From Pseudomonas sp. MWU16-30317 (lineage in GTDB: Bacteria; Pseudomonadota; Gammaproteobacteria; Pseudomonadales; Pseudomonadaceae): DNA of 64,000 bases. Position 1 is the first letter of the stretch; the number at the start of each line of letters is the position of its first letter. Under the pieces are notes generated by a model. That model saw only the letters and a list, made by a program, of their open reading frames with translations. It was not told where the DNA came from and did not search any database. Location of the stretch: positions 310,001 through 374,000 of the forward strand of contig NZ_JAIWJA010000001.1 of assembly GCF_020515695.1 (NCBI RefSeq). The letters are read 5' to 3'. Positions 17,484 through 26,024 of the stretch are shown here, piece after piece. The translations under genes were made by a program, and so were the position numbers.

Positions 17484-17514
17484 CCGCCACCGTGTTTCGG
17501 ATGGCGGTTTTTTT
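17484..17514 (+). terminator. Rho-independent terminator after the MFS gene
   Basis: CCGCCA pairs with TGGCGG across a 12-nt loop that itself can pair in part, followed directly by a run of seven T. It lies 25 bp after the MFS stop. A REP-like half-palindrome (GCGAGGGGGCTTGCC) precedes it. Confidence 0.8.
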
Positions 17515-17664
17515 GCGTTTTGGGTGCTTGGAGATTGAGGAGCGGTCCAGCTCCCATCGGCCATGCGAAAAATCCGCGACCCAACGGGCAGTCATGTATA
17601 GGTCCTCTGCGTTCAGGCTTTATACCTGCAAGGCGCAGGGCAGTATCAAAACCAAGGCGTTGAT

Positions 17665-19611
17665 TCAGGAAGCAGCAGCCTTTGCCTTGCCGGGGGCGCG
17701 CTTCTTGGCGGTGTAGGTGCCCGCTTTGCCTTTGCGTTTACCCTTCCACGGTGGCTTGACCCCGGCAGGGCCAGCGGTGATGTTCATGCGCATGCCCATG
17801 CAGCGTTCCACGTGCTTGCTCATCCACGCCGATTGGCGGGTGACGAACTCTTCGAGGCTCATTTCGCCGCTTTGCACCATGTCCAGTGCTTGCTCCCAGA
17901 TCGCCGTGGTGCCCGGGTCGGCGATGGCCCGGGGCACGGCGTCGATCAGGCTGAAGGCCGCCGGGGTTGCAGCCAGTGCCTTGCCATTCTTGGTCAGGTA
18001 ACCCCGGTCGATCAGGCCCTGGATGATGCCCGCGCGGGTGGCCTCGGTGCCGATGCCGGTAGTGTCCTTGAGTTTTTGCTTGAGGCGTGGGTCGTCCACC
18101 AGTTTGGCGACGTTTTTCATCGCCTTGATCAGGTCGCCTTCGGTAAAGGGTTTCGGGGGTTGCGTCCACAGGTCCTTGGGGATCGTCTTGGCCACCGTGC
18201 AGATATCGCCTGGGGCCAGTGCCGGCAAGGTCTGGACCACTGCAGGTTCGCGGCCCTTGGCGGCGGCCGCTACCGCCTCGGGCATGGCCCGGCGCCAACC
18301 GGGTTCGACGATCACCTTGCCCACGGCCTTGAGCGGTTGCCCGGCGCAGTCGAGATCCACTTGGGTGCGATCAAACTCGTGGTTGGGCAGAAACTGTGCC
18401 AGGTAGCGTGCGCGAACCAGGGTATAGACCGCCCGGTGCTTGCCGGGCAAGCGGGCGAGGTCGACGCTGGCCGCGGTGGGGATGATGCCATGGTGAGCAC
18501 TGACCTTGGCATCGTTCCAGGCTCTGGAGCGGCGGCTGGTATCGACGTGGCGCAACAATTCGTTCAACCCTGGGTCGGCTCGGCCCAGTTGGGCAACGAT
18601 GCTCGGTGCTTCAGCGTGCTGGCTGAGGGGCAGGTAGCCGCAGTCGCTGCGCGGGTAGGTGATGACCTTGTAGGTTTCATACAGGGCCTGGGCCACATCG
18701 AGGGTTTCCTGGGCGCCGAGGCCGAGTTTTTTCGAGCAGACCTCCTGCAGCGTGCCGAGGTCAAAGAGCAACGGCGCGGCTTCACGGACTCGCTCGGTCT
18801 TTTGTTTGATGACCCGCGCCTCGCCCGCTTGGGTCATGGCTTGGGCGGCGGCGCGGGCGCTGTCTTGATTGAGGCAGCGGCCCTGGTCGTCGCAGTGGTC
18901 TGGCGGACCTTGCCACTGCGCGGTGAACAGGCTGTCGCTGCGGCGCAACTGCACGTCGATGGCCCAGTACGCCACGGGCACGAAGTCGGCGATGCTGCGA
19001 TCGCGATCGACCACCAGCCGCAGGGTGGGCGTCTGTACCCGGCCCACCGGCAGCACGCCCTGATAGCCGGACTGACGCCCGAGCAGGGTGAACAGCCGGC
19101 TCATGTTCATGCCGATCAGCCAGTCGGCGCGCGAGCGACCCAGTGCCGAATGGTAGAGGTTGAAAGTTTCGGCGCCCGGCTTGAGAGCGCCCAGGGCCTT
19201 GCGGATCGAGGCGTCGTCGAGCGCCGACAGCCACAGGCGCTGGATCGGGCCGCGATAGCGACAATGATCGACCAGCTCGCGGGCGATCATCTCGCCTTCG
19301 CGGTCGGCGTCGGTGGCGATCACCAGTTCGCGGGCCTCGCCAAGCAGGCGCTTGACCGCCTTGTATTGGCTGGCGGTGGATTTTTTCACCAGCATTTTCC
19401 ACTGTACCGGCACGATCGGCAGGTCGCTCAGCACCCAACGTTTGTAGCGCTCGTCGTAGGCGTCCGGCGGGGCGGTCTCGAGCAGATGACCAATGCACCA
19501 GGTGACCGTCACCGCGTTGCCCAGCCAGCAGCCATCGCCACGGCGGGTGGCGCCGAGCACCTTGGCAATGTCCTTGGCTTGAGAGGGCTTTTCGCAGAGG
19601 AACAGACGCAT
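17665..19611 (-). CDS. topB: DNA topoisomerase III
   Basis: This 648-residue type IA topoisomerase starts with the Toprim fold (MRLFLCEKPSQAKDIAKVLG) and DADREGEMIARE, the acidic metal site. It then has the family motifs LPVGRVQTPTLRLVVDRD and VITYPRSDCGYLPL, which holds the active tyrosine. It ends in a lysine-rich tail (WKGKRKGKAGTYTAKKRAPG). The length matches E. coli TopB (653). The ATG at 19611 is preferred over a TTG two codons upstream. It decatenates DNA and resolves replication intermediates. It is convergent with the MFS gene. Confidence 0.95.
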   Translation of the reverse strand: MRLFLCEKPSQAKDIAKVLGATRRGDGCWLGNAVTVTWCIGHLLETAPPDAYDERYKRWVLSDLPIVPVQWKMLVKKSTASQYKAVKRLLGEARELVIATDADREGEMIARELVDHCRYRGPIQRLWLSALDDASIRKALGALKPGAETFNLYHSALGRSRADWLIGMNMSRLFTLLGRQSGYQGVLPVGRVQTPTLRLVVDRDRSIADFVPVAYWAIDVQLRRSDSLFTAQWQGPPDHCDDQGRCLNQDSARAAAQAMTQAGEARVIKQKTERVREAAPLLFDLGTLQEVCSKKLGLGAQETLDVAQALYETYKVITYPRSDCGYLPLSQHAEAPSIVAQLGRADPGLNELLRHVDTSRRSRAWNDAKVSAHHGIIPTAASVDLARLPGKHRAVYTLVRARYLAQFLPNHEFDRTQVDLDCAGQPLKAVGKVIVEPGWRRAMPEAVAAAAKGREPAVVQTLPALAPGDICTVAKTIPKDLWTQPPKPFTEGDLIKAMKNVAKLVDDPRLKQKLKDTTGIGTEATRAGIIQGLIDRGYLTKNGKALAATPAAFSLIDAVPRAIADPGTTAIWEQALDMVQSGEMSLEEFVTRQSAWMSKHVERCMGMRMNITAGPAGVKPPWKGKRKGKAGTYTAKKRAPGKAKAAAS

Positions 19612-19695
19612 GGGCAATCGCTGTCAGGGGAGCGGAATGCACAGGATGAGTAAAAACGGCGGGTTGGGCAAGTTTTATCTGTATGGGTATACAGT

Positions 19696-19758
19696 GCTTC
19701 AGGCTTCAGGCTTCAGGCTTCAGGCTTCAGGCTTCAGGCTTCAAGCTTCAAGCTTCGA
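19696..19758. repeat. Heptamer tandem repeat (GCTTCAG)n
   Basis: Six perfect copies of GCTTCAG (19696-19737) are followed by two GCTTCAA and one GCTTCGA. The last copies run into the 3' end of the GlxA-type gene, and its stop codon (read on the minus strand) lies in one of the degenerate units. The array is a candidate for length variation by slippage. Confidence 0.95.
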
Positions 19759-20725
19759 GCGCAAACCGCTCGCGGTACTCCACCGGGGTGATGTCCATGC
19801 TCCGCACAAACGCGCGCCGCAACGTCTCTTCGCTGCCAAACCCACATTGGCTGGCCACGCGCTTGACCGGCAGGACGGTCTCGGCCAGCAGCCGGCGCGC
19901 GGCTTCCAGGCGCAAGGCTTCGATGGCACGAGCCGGGGTCTGGCCGGTGGCGCTGCGGTAATGGCGCACGAAACTGCGCTCGCTCATGCCCGCCTGCGCC
20001 GCCAGGGTGGTCACCGACAGATCATGGGTCAGGTGTTCGGCAATCCAGCTGTGCAGTTCGCCGAAGCGGCTGTCGTCCTGCTGCAACGCCAGCGTGTTGC
20101 TGAACTGCGCCTGGCCGCCCGGGCGCTTGAGGAACACCACTAGATGCCGGGCCACCTCCAAGGCCACACCGCGGCCCAGATCGGCCTCGACCAGTGCCAA
20201 GGCCAGGTCGATACCCGCCGTCACACCTGCCGACGTCCATACCGGGCCGTCATGAATGAAGATCGGGTTGGCTTCGACCTTCAAGGCCGGGTAAGTGCGC
20301 GCCAACTGCTCGCAACGGGTCCAGTGGGTGGCCACGCGGCGCCCGTCCAGCACGCCGCTGGCAGCCAGCAGAAAAGCCCCGGTGCACACCGAGGTCATGC
20401 GCCGGCAGTGCGGCGCGCGTTCGCGCACCCAGGCCACCAGGTCTACGGTGCAGGCCGCCTCGTAGACGCCCCAGCCACCGGCGATGATCAAGGTGTCGCA
20501 GGGCGCGTCGCTGGCGGGCAGGGGGGCCGCCACCAATGCCAGGCCGCAGGAGGTCATCACCGGATCAGCCTGGGCCGCGATCACCTGCACCGCATAGGGC
20601 AACGCCTGGCCCTGCTGACGCGCCAGATCGTTGGCCGAGGCAAACACTTGCAATGGCCCGGTCACATCCAGCACTTGTGCGTTAGGGAAGGCGAGCACAT
20701 CGACGATACGCGGGCGAGGGGACAT
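19748..20725 (-). CDS. GlxA-family transcriptional regulator (DJ-1/PfpI domain plus AraC HTH)
   Basis: This 325-residue protein has an N-terminal DJ-1/PfpI-like domain (residues about 8-190, with the nucleophile-elbow-like MTSVCTGAFLLAASGVLDGR) and a C-terminal AraC double HTH (about 225-325; SVTTLAAQAGMSERSFVRHY, VASQCGFGSEETLRRAF). The family activates catabolic or stress operons. It is divergent from the isonitrile hydratase-like gene, with 104 bp between starts, and is its likely regulator. Its last codons are formed by the heptamer repeat array. Confidence 0.9.
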   Translation of the reverse strand: MSPRPRIVDVLAFPNAQVLDVTGPLQVFASANDLARQQGQALPYAVQVIAAQADPVMTSCGLALVAAPLPASDAPCDTLIIAGGWGVYEAACTVDLVAWVRERAPHCRRMTSVCTGAFLLAASGVLDGRRVATHWTRCEQLARTYPALKVEANPIFIHDGPVWTSAGVTAGIDLALALVEADLGRGVALEVARHLVVFLKRPGGQAQFSNTLALQQDDSRFGELHSWIAEHLTHDLSVTTLAAQAGMSERSFVRHYRSATGQTPARAIEALRLEAARRLLAETVLPVKRVASQCGFGSEETLRRAFVRSMDITPVEYRERFALEA

Positions 20726-20829
20726 TTGGCGTGATCCGAGGGTAGGTTGGCGGATGCGCCAGAGCCTACGTCGCTAGAGTGGGTCTCGTCTACCGTCATC
20801 CTCAGATGCTGTTCCCTAGGAGCTTCGCC

Positions 20830-21516
20830 ATGACCACCCATATCGGTTTCCTGCTGTTCCCCAACATCCAGCAACTCGACCTGACCGGCCCGTATGACGT
20901 GCTCGCGTCGTTGCCGGATGTGACCGTGCATCTGATCTGGAAGGACCTGGCACCGCTGCGTTCGAGCAGCGGCCTGGTCCTGACGCCCGACACCTTGATG
21001 GACGCTTGCCCACCGCTGGATGTGCTGTGCGTACCGGGCGGTGCCGGGGTCGGGCCGTTGATGGAAGATCCTCAGACGCTGGCTTTTTTGCGCGCTCAGG
21101 CCGCCACTGCACGTTACGTGACCTCGGTGTGCACCGGATCCCTGGTGCTGGGCGCTGCCGGGCTGCTCAAGGGTCGCCGCGCGACCACCCACTGGGCCTA
21201 CCATGAATTGCTCGCGCCGCTGGGGGCCATCCCGGTGCAGGAGCGGGTGGTGCGCGACGGCAACCTGATCACCGGTGGCGGCATCACCGCCGGGATCGAT
21301 TTCGGCCTGGTGATGGCGGCGGAACTGGTGGGCGAGCAGGCCGCCCAGGTGCTGCAACTGGCGCTGGAGTACGCTCCGGCGCCGCCGTTCGACAGCGGCA
21401 GCCCGCACACCGCCCCGGCAGATGTATTGGCGATTGCGCACAGCAAGACCGCCGCGTCCCTGGCGACCCGCCGCGAAGTGGTCGAGCGCGTGCTTGCCAG
21501 GGGCGATCTGGCATAG
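20830..21516 (+). CDS. inhA: Isonitrile hydratase-like DJ-1/PfpI protein
   Basis: This protein is 228 residues long, the same as Pseudomonas putida isonitrile hydratase. The residues known to matter in that enzyme are at the expected places: Asp17 in FPNIQQLD and Cys101 in TSVCTGSLVLGAAGLLKG. It should hydrate isonitriles to N-formamides. The ATG at 20830 has a CTAGGAG ribosome-binding site; an in-frame upstream ATG lacks one. It is divergent from a GlxA-type regulator, a common pairing. Because other DJ-1 enzymes share the fold, the exact substrate is likely but not proven. Confidence 0.8.
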   Translation: MTTHIGFLLFPNIQQLDLTGPYDVLASLPDVTVHLIWKDLAPLRSSSGLVLTPDTLMDACPPLDVLCVPGGAGVGPLMEDPQTLAFLRAQAATARYVTSVCTGSLVLGAAGLLKGRRATTHWAYHELLAPLGAIPVQERVVRDGNLITGGGITAGIDFGLVMAAELVGEQAAQVLQLALEYAPAPPFDSGSPHTAPADVLAIAHSKTAASLATRREVVERVLARGDLA

Positions 21517-21548
21517 AATCCTTTCCTTTTTCAGCAAGGATTTCCAGC

Positions 21549-21911
21549 ATGCGGGTTCTGACACAGGCAACGGCGATGGCACTGGCGCTGGCTACCTTGG
21601 GTGGCTGCGCGCTGCACTCGATGTCATCGGTGCGTGAGCGGGGTGTGGTCGCCAGCTTCACCGGCAAGCGTGCGGCGGCGGATGTCGCCCAGTGCATCGC
21701 GGTGTCGTGGCAGAACCCGGCGCTGGTCGGCGCGGACCTGGCAGCCTACACCCAGCCTGGCGCCAAAGGCGGGCTGACGGTCTATACCCGTGACAACGAG
21801 TACCTGGCCGATGTCAGCCCTGCCGGCGCCGGTGCCCAGGTCGACTTTTTCGCCTACAGCGATACCCCTGCCAAACAACAGATGATTGCCGCTCTGGCGA
21901 CTTGCCTGTAG
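21549..21911 (+). CDS. Small putative lipoprotein
   Basis: This 120-residue protein has a lipoprotein signal peptide (MRVLTQATAMALALATLGGC; lipobox LGGC, Cys20). The mature part is a short alpha-beta domain with VAQCIAVSWQNPALV and a final ATCL, giving two further cysteines. The family is unknown to me by function. It starts 32 bp after the isonitrile hydratase-like gene with an AAGGA site and may be co-transcribed. A strong hairpin follows. Confidence 0.75.
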   Translation: MRVLTQATAMALALATLGGCALHSMSSVRERGVVASFTGKRAAADVAQCIAVSWQNPALVGADLAAYTQPGAKGGLTVYTRDNEYLADVSPAGAGAQVDFFAYSDTPAKQQMIAALATCL

Positions 21912-21923
21912 ATGCTTATAGCC

Positions 21924-21956
21924 GTTATTGCCGAAGTTTGATAATTCGGCAATAAC
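21924..21956. terminator. Hairpin after the lipoprotein gene
   Basis: A perfect 12-bp inverted repeat (GTTATTGCCGAA with TTCGGCAATAAC, 9-nt loop) starts 12 bp after the stop. It is a likely terminator or mRNA-end stabiliser; the downstream T content is modest (AGTTTGGTTAT). The rest of the gap to 22207 holds a weak REP half-site near 22070 and presumably the promoter of the dioxygenase operon. Confidence 0.65.
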
Positions 21957-22207
21957 AGTTTGGTTATAGAGTTAGCGTTAAATGAAGTAACTGATGTTCT
22001 TGCATGCCGTGCCGACCTCTTCGCGAGCACGCTCTGTCCCCGCACTGAAAACAGGTTTATTGACTGGCACGTAGGGAAAGGCTTGCCGGCCTAGAGACGG
22101 CTGTCGCTTGTGCCAAGTCTATAGTTATGCAAAACGGTGATTAGCCAACCTCGGTTTTATGTCTTTATGATCGCTCCCACAACAAACCCTGACTCAGGAG
22201 TTGCACC

Positions 22208-23119
22208 GTGGCGATACAGATCAATCCCGTGGCTGGTAAAATTGGCGCTGCCTTGAGCGGTGTGAAGTTGGATGAAAAGTTGTCCGATGATGACTTCAAC
22301 ACCATTGAGCAGGCTTTATTGAAGTTCAAGGTGTTGTTCTTTCGCGATCAACATCTCGATGATTCGCAACATGAAGCCTTTTCCCGTCGCTTCGGTGACC
22401 AGGTGCCCCATCCCACCGTGCGCTCAGCCGAGAAGAGCACGGCCATCCTGCACCTGGATGCCAAGGAAACCCGTGCCAACTCCTGGCACACCGACGTCAC
22501 GTTCGTGGCCAACTATCCAAAGATTTCGATCCTGCGCGGTGTGGTGATTCCGCCTTACGGTGGCGACACCGTCTGGGCCAACACTGCTGCTGCGTATGCC
22601 GACTTGCCAACGCCCTTGAAAGTTCTGGCCGACAGCCTGCGCGCGGTACACAGCAATATTTATGATTACGCGGTGCCGCGCGATACCCAGGAAGATGGCG
22701 CCAAGCGTTACCGTACCGAATTTGCCGCTGAAGTGTATGAAACCGAACATCCATTGGTTCGCGTGCACCCGCAAACCGGTGAAAGAAGTTTGATCCTCGG
22801 GCACTTCGTCAAACATATTCAGGGCGTCAGCTCCCACGACTCCAAACAACTCGTGCGTTTGTTTCATGAGCGTATCACTCACCTCGACAACACCGTGCGC
22901 TGGCGCTGGCAGGAAGGCGACGTGGTGATCTGGGACAACCGCGCCACGCAACATATCGCCATCAACGATTACGGCAACGCCCAGCGCATCGTGCGCCGCA
23001 CCACCATCGACGGCGATGTGCCGGTCGGCGTCGACGGTCGTCCCAGCCAGGCCCTCAAGCCGACGCCGGAAACCCGTTCACCGAAGACCGAAGCCGATAA
23101 GAAGCATCTGGCTGCGTAA
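22208..23119 (+). CDS. TauD/TfdA-family Fe(II)/2-oxoglutarate dioxygenase, probably for sulfonates or sulfate esters
   Basis: This 303-residue dioxygenase has the family iron triad HxD...H: His94 and Asp96 in SWHTDVTF, and His249 in ATQHIAIND. The 2-oxoglutarate-binding arginine lies in RIVRRTTIDG. It is close in length to TauD (283) and to the alkylsulfatase AtsK (301). It starts with GTG after an AGGAG site. The following ABC genes are of the aliphatic-sulfonate/sulfate-ester type, so it probably releases sulfite or sulfate from an imported organosulfur compound under sulfur limitation. Whether it is TauD-like or AtsK-like cannot be settled by eye. Confidence 0.88.
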   Translation: MAIQINPVAGKIGAALSGVKLDEKLSDDDFNTIEQALLKFKVLFFRDQHLDDSQHEAFSRRFGDQVPHPTVRSAEKSTAILHLDAKETRANSWHTDVTFVANYPKISILRGVVIPPYGGDTVWANTAAAYADLPTPLKVLADSLRAVHSNIYDYAVPRDTQEDGAKRYRTEFAAEVYETEHPLVRVHPQTGERSLILGHFVKHIQGVSSHDSKQLVRLFHERITHLDNTVRWRWQEGDVVIWDNRATQHIAINDYGNAQRIVRRTTIDGDVPVGVDGRPSQALKPTPETRSPKTEADKKHLAA

Positions 23120-23153
23120 CGCCACACCCTCAATCGTTGGATGGAGCTTATCG

Positions 23154-24278
23154 ATGTCAGTGCGCAAGCCGTCGTTGAATCATGGCAAGAAACGAAACAC
23201 CCGAGCATTGCTGGGGCTGGCGATTGCGTTGCTGGCAGGCCAGGCCGAGGCCGAGGTGCTGCGCATCGGCGTGGCCTCGGCGGGCGGCGGCGAGCCAGTG
23301 ACCTTTAGTGGCTCCTCGGTGAGCATCCTGCGCAATCAGCAACTGCTGGAGAAGGCTTTCGCCGGCACCGATACCGAGGTGCAGTGGTTCTTCTTCAAGG
23401 GCGCGGGGCCTGCGGTCAACGAAGCGCTGTCCAACAAGCAACTGGATTTCGCCTATGAAGGCGACATGCCGCAGGTGGTGGCCCGCGCCAATGGTCTTGA
23501 CACCAAGCTGCTGGCGGCGGCCGGGGTGCGTTCCAGGGTCTATCTGGCGGTGCCCAAGGGCTCGCCGATCAAGACCATCGAGGACCTCAAGGACAAGAAA
23601 GTCGGGCTGTTTCGCGGGACCAACCTGCAACTGGTCGCGGACAACCTGCTGGCCGCCCACGGCCTCAAGGAACGCGACCTGAAAATCATCAACCTCGACT
23701 CCGGCAGCAACCTGGCGGCCCTCGCGGCCAAGGGTGTGGATGCCGGTTTCGGTGGCCGCGAGCTGTTCAAGCTGCGCGACGAAGGGCTGGTCGATATCAT
23801 CTACGACAATGCCGAGAACGACCCGCGCTACACGCGTCAGGCCGCGTTGCTGGTGCGCGGCGACTACGAGAAGTCTCACCAGGAACAAGTGCAGAAGGTC
23901 GTCGATACCCTGGTGGACGCCGCGCAATGGGCCTCCAACGAAGGCAACCGTGACGCGGTGATTACCGAATGGGCGAAGACGCAGGAACCCATCGCATCGA
24001 TCAAGGCCGACTTCAATGGCCTCTCGCTGCGCGACAGTGCCTCGCCCCTGATCGATGATTTCGTCCGCGGCCGTTACGCCTTGGTGGCTCAGCAGTCGCT
24101 GGAGGAAAAACTGATCCGCCGGCCCGTGAGCATCGATGGCTGGTTCGACACTCGCTATCTGGACAATGCCTTGAAGAAAAAGGGCCTGGAGAAATTCTGG
24201 ACCGCCTATGCGGCTGACGGCAAACAACCCGCCGCCAATCTGGCCGCCGCGAGTGTCGACACCAAGAAAGGGGAATAA
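23154..24278 (+). CDS. ABC transporter substrate-binding protein, aliphatic sulfonate/sulfate-ester type
   Basis: This 374-residue protein has a signal peptide ending in AGQAEAEVLRIG. It is a type II periplasmic-binding protein of the SsuA/NrtA family: VLRIGVASAG at the N-terminus, NKQLDFAYEGDMPQVVARA and DLKDKKVGLFRGTNLQL in the lobes. It starts at the ATG at 23154 after a GGAG site, 34 bp behind the dioxygenase. It should deliver an organosulfur compound to the two permeases encoded next. Confidence 0.9.
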   Translation: MSVRKPSLNHGKKRNTRALLGLAIALLAGQAEAEVLRIGVASAGGGEPVTFSGSSVSILRNQQLLEKAFAGTDTEVQWFFFKGAGPAVNEALSNKQLDFAYEGDMPQVVARANGLDTKLLAAAGVRSRVYLAVPKGSPIKTIEDLKDKKVGLFRGTNLQLVADNLLAAHGLKERDLKIINLDSGSNLAALAAKGVDAGFGGRELFKLRDEGLVDIIYDNAENDPRYTRQAALLVRGDYEKSHQEQVQKVVDTLVDAAQWASNEGNRDAVITEWAKTQEPIASIKADFNGLSLRDSASPLIDDFVRGRYALVAQQSLEEKLIRRPVSIDGWFDTRYLDNALKKKGLEKFWTAYAADGKQPAANLAAASVDTKKGE

Positions 24279-24281
24279 GCC

Positions 24282-25229
24282 ATGGCCAGCAGTGCTCATT
24301 CAGCGACCGCCGGGCATCTGCCGGCACACCCTCGGGAACGTGCCGCGCAGATCCAGACTCTGCCAGTGACACCGCGCAACGCAACGGCGCAGCCGCTTGA
24401 TACCGCTGCGGCCAAACCGGCCAACAGTCATAGCCGGGCGCGTCGCCCACTGTGGCATGCGCGGCCGATCTACTTCGCGTTGCCGTGGTTGCTGCCGTTG
24501 ACACTGCTTGGCCTGTGGGCCCTGGGCGCCGATCGTGGCTGGTTGTCGGCGCAAGTGCTGCCGCCACCGGCCTATGTCTGGCAGACGCTCACCGACCTCG
24601 CCACCAGCGGCGATCTGTGGCTCAACACCAGTGCCAGCCTGCAACGGGTGCTGATCGGTTTTGCCGTGGGCGCCGGACTGGGTACCTTGATCGGTGTGAG
24701 CATGGGGCTGTCGCGGACCGTCGAGGCTTACCTGCTGCCTACGTTCAATGCCTTGGTGCAGATCCCCATCCTGGGTTGGTTGCCCTTTGCTTTGCTGATC
24801 TTCGGTATCGGCGAGCCGCTCAAATACGCACTCATCGCCCATGCGGCGCTGGTGCCGGTCACGCTGTGCACCTTGCAGGCATTCCGGCAGGCGCCCGCGG
24901 GGCTGTTGGAAGTCAGCCGGGTCTATGGCTTCAGCCGTCGGCAGAGCATTACCCATGTGGTACTGCCGGCCGCGCTGCCGACCCTGTTCACCGGTCTGCG
25001 CCTGGGCTTTACCAAGGCTTGGTTGTCGCTGGTGGTGGTCGAGCTGGTGGCGTCCAGCGAAGGCCTGGGTTACCTGATCGTCTACGGCCGCCAACTGTTC
25101 CAGCTGGATCTGGTGATGGCGTCGGTAGTCGTCGTCGGCGCCATCGGCTGGCTGATCGATCGCAGTTTCGACTTGCTGCAACGGCGTTTGCACACCGGCG
25201 CCGCACCGGTCGCGGGGCGTCTGGCATGA
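24282..25229 (+). CDS. ABC transporter permease 1 (SsuC/TauC type)
   Basis: This 315-residue inner-membrane permease has five to six transmembrane segments and the cytoplasmic coupling loop (EVSRVYGFSRRQSITHVVLP) that contacts the ATPase. An unusually long hydrophilic N-terminus of about 65 residues precedes the first segment. It starts 3 bp after the binding-protein stop, and its own stop overlaps the second permease (ATGA). It is a paralogue of the next gene, so the transporter has a heterodimeric membrane domain. Confidence 0.9.
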   Translation: MASSAHSATAGHLPAHPRERAAQIQTLPVTPRNATAQPLDTAAAKPANSHSRARRPLWHARPIYFALPWLLPLTLLGLWALGADRGWLSAQVLPPPAYVWQTLTDLATSGDLWLNTSASLQRVLIGFAVGAGLGTLIGVSMGLSRTVEAYLLPTFNALVQIPILGWLPFALLIFGIGEPLKYALIAHAALVPVTLCTLQAFRQAPAGLLEVSRVYGFSRRQSITHVVLPAALPTLFTGLRLGFTKAWLSLVVVELVASSEGLGYLIVYGRQLFQLDLVMASVVVVGAIGWLIDRSFDLLQRRLHTGAAPVAGRLA

Positions 25230-25993
25230 GCGCGGTGAGAACGCGCGATTATCGCGGCCTGGTCGTGCCGGTGGTGGCCGTACTGGTCTGGTGGCTGGCG
25301 GTGCAACAGGGCTGGAGTCAGTCGGGCCTGCTGGTGTCGCCTGCTACGGTGCTCGAAACGGCCTGGGATCAGCTTGGTTCGCTGCCGTTCTGGCGTGGCC
25401 TGGGGGCGAGTCTGGCGCGGGATGTCAGTGGTTTTGCCATCGGCACCAGCCTGGGCTTGATCCTCGGTTGCGTGCTGGGTCTGTCGCCGTTGTTCGAGCG
25501 GCTGGTGGGGCCGAGCTTCAATACCTTCAAGCAAGTGTCGCTGTTCGCCTGGATCCCGCTGATCTCGGTGTGGTTCGGCCTGGGCGATGTGTCCAAGGTG
25601 GTATTCCTGTCGCTGGCGGCGCTGGTGCCGGTGGTGGTCAACACCTGCGACGGCCTGCGCAACGTGCCGCCGGGCTTGCTCGAAGTGGCGCGGGTGTATG
25701 GCTTCAGCCGCTGGCAGACCATCATCGGTGTGCTGCTGCCCGCCGCCTTGCCGTCGATCTTCACCGGCATCTACCTGGCATTGGTGTACGCCTGGCTCGC
25801 CACCATCGGCGCCGAATACCTGCTGGTGTCGGGGGAGGGCGTGGGCAATCTGCTGATCGATGGCAGCGAGCATTTTCGCATGGACCTGGTGCTGTTCGGC
25901 ATGGTCGTCATCGGTGTGGTGGGCTGGACCCTCAACGCTCTGGCTCGAGCGCTGGAGCGTCGTTTGCAACGGCGTTACGGCAGCGCCGAATAA
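25226..25993 (+). CDS. ABC transporter permease 2 (SsuC/TauC type)
   Basis: This 255-residue permease starts at an ATG that overlaps the preceding stop. It has the same core as permease 1, including EVARVYGFSRWQTIIGVLLP as the ATPase-contact loop and EYLLVSGEGVGNLLIDG near the end. Two different permease genes in one sulfur-scavenging ABC operon are less common than one (SsuC or TauC alone). Confidence 0.9.
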   Translation: MSAVRTRDYRGLVVPVVAVLVWWLAVQQGWSQSGLLVSPATVLETAWDQLGSLPFWRGLGASLARDVSGFAIGTSLGLILGCVLGLSPLFERLVGPSFNTFKQVSLFAWIPLISVWFGLGDVSKVVFLSLAALVPVVVNTCDGLRNVPPGLLEVARVYGFSRWQTIIGVLLPAALPSIFTGIYLALVYAWLATIGAEYLLVSGEGVGNLLIDGSEHFRMDLVLFGMVVIGVVGWTLNALARALERRLQRRYGSAE

Positions 25994-26024
25994 AGTCTTT
26001 CCATTCTGATCGAGGTTTCGCGCT

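Noticed and set aside
17812..19653. A 613-residue open frame antisense to topB
   Set aside because: The opposite strand encodes an unmistakable topoisomerase III; the antisense product has no domain or start signal.
22063..22090. A full REP element upstream of the dioxygenase gene
   Set aside because: Only one half (AAGGCTTGCCGGCC) resembles a REP core; the other arm is missing.
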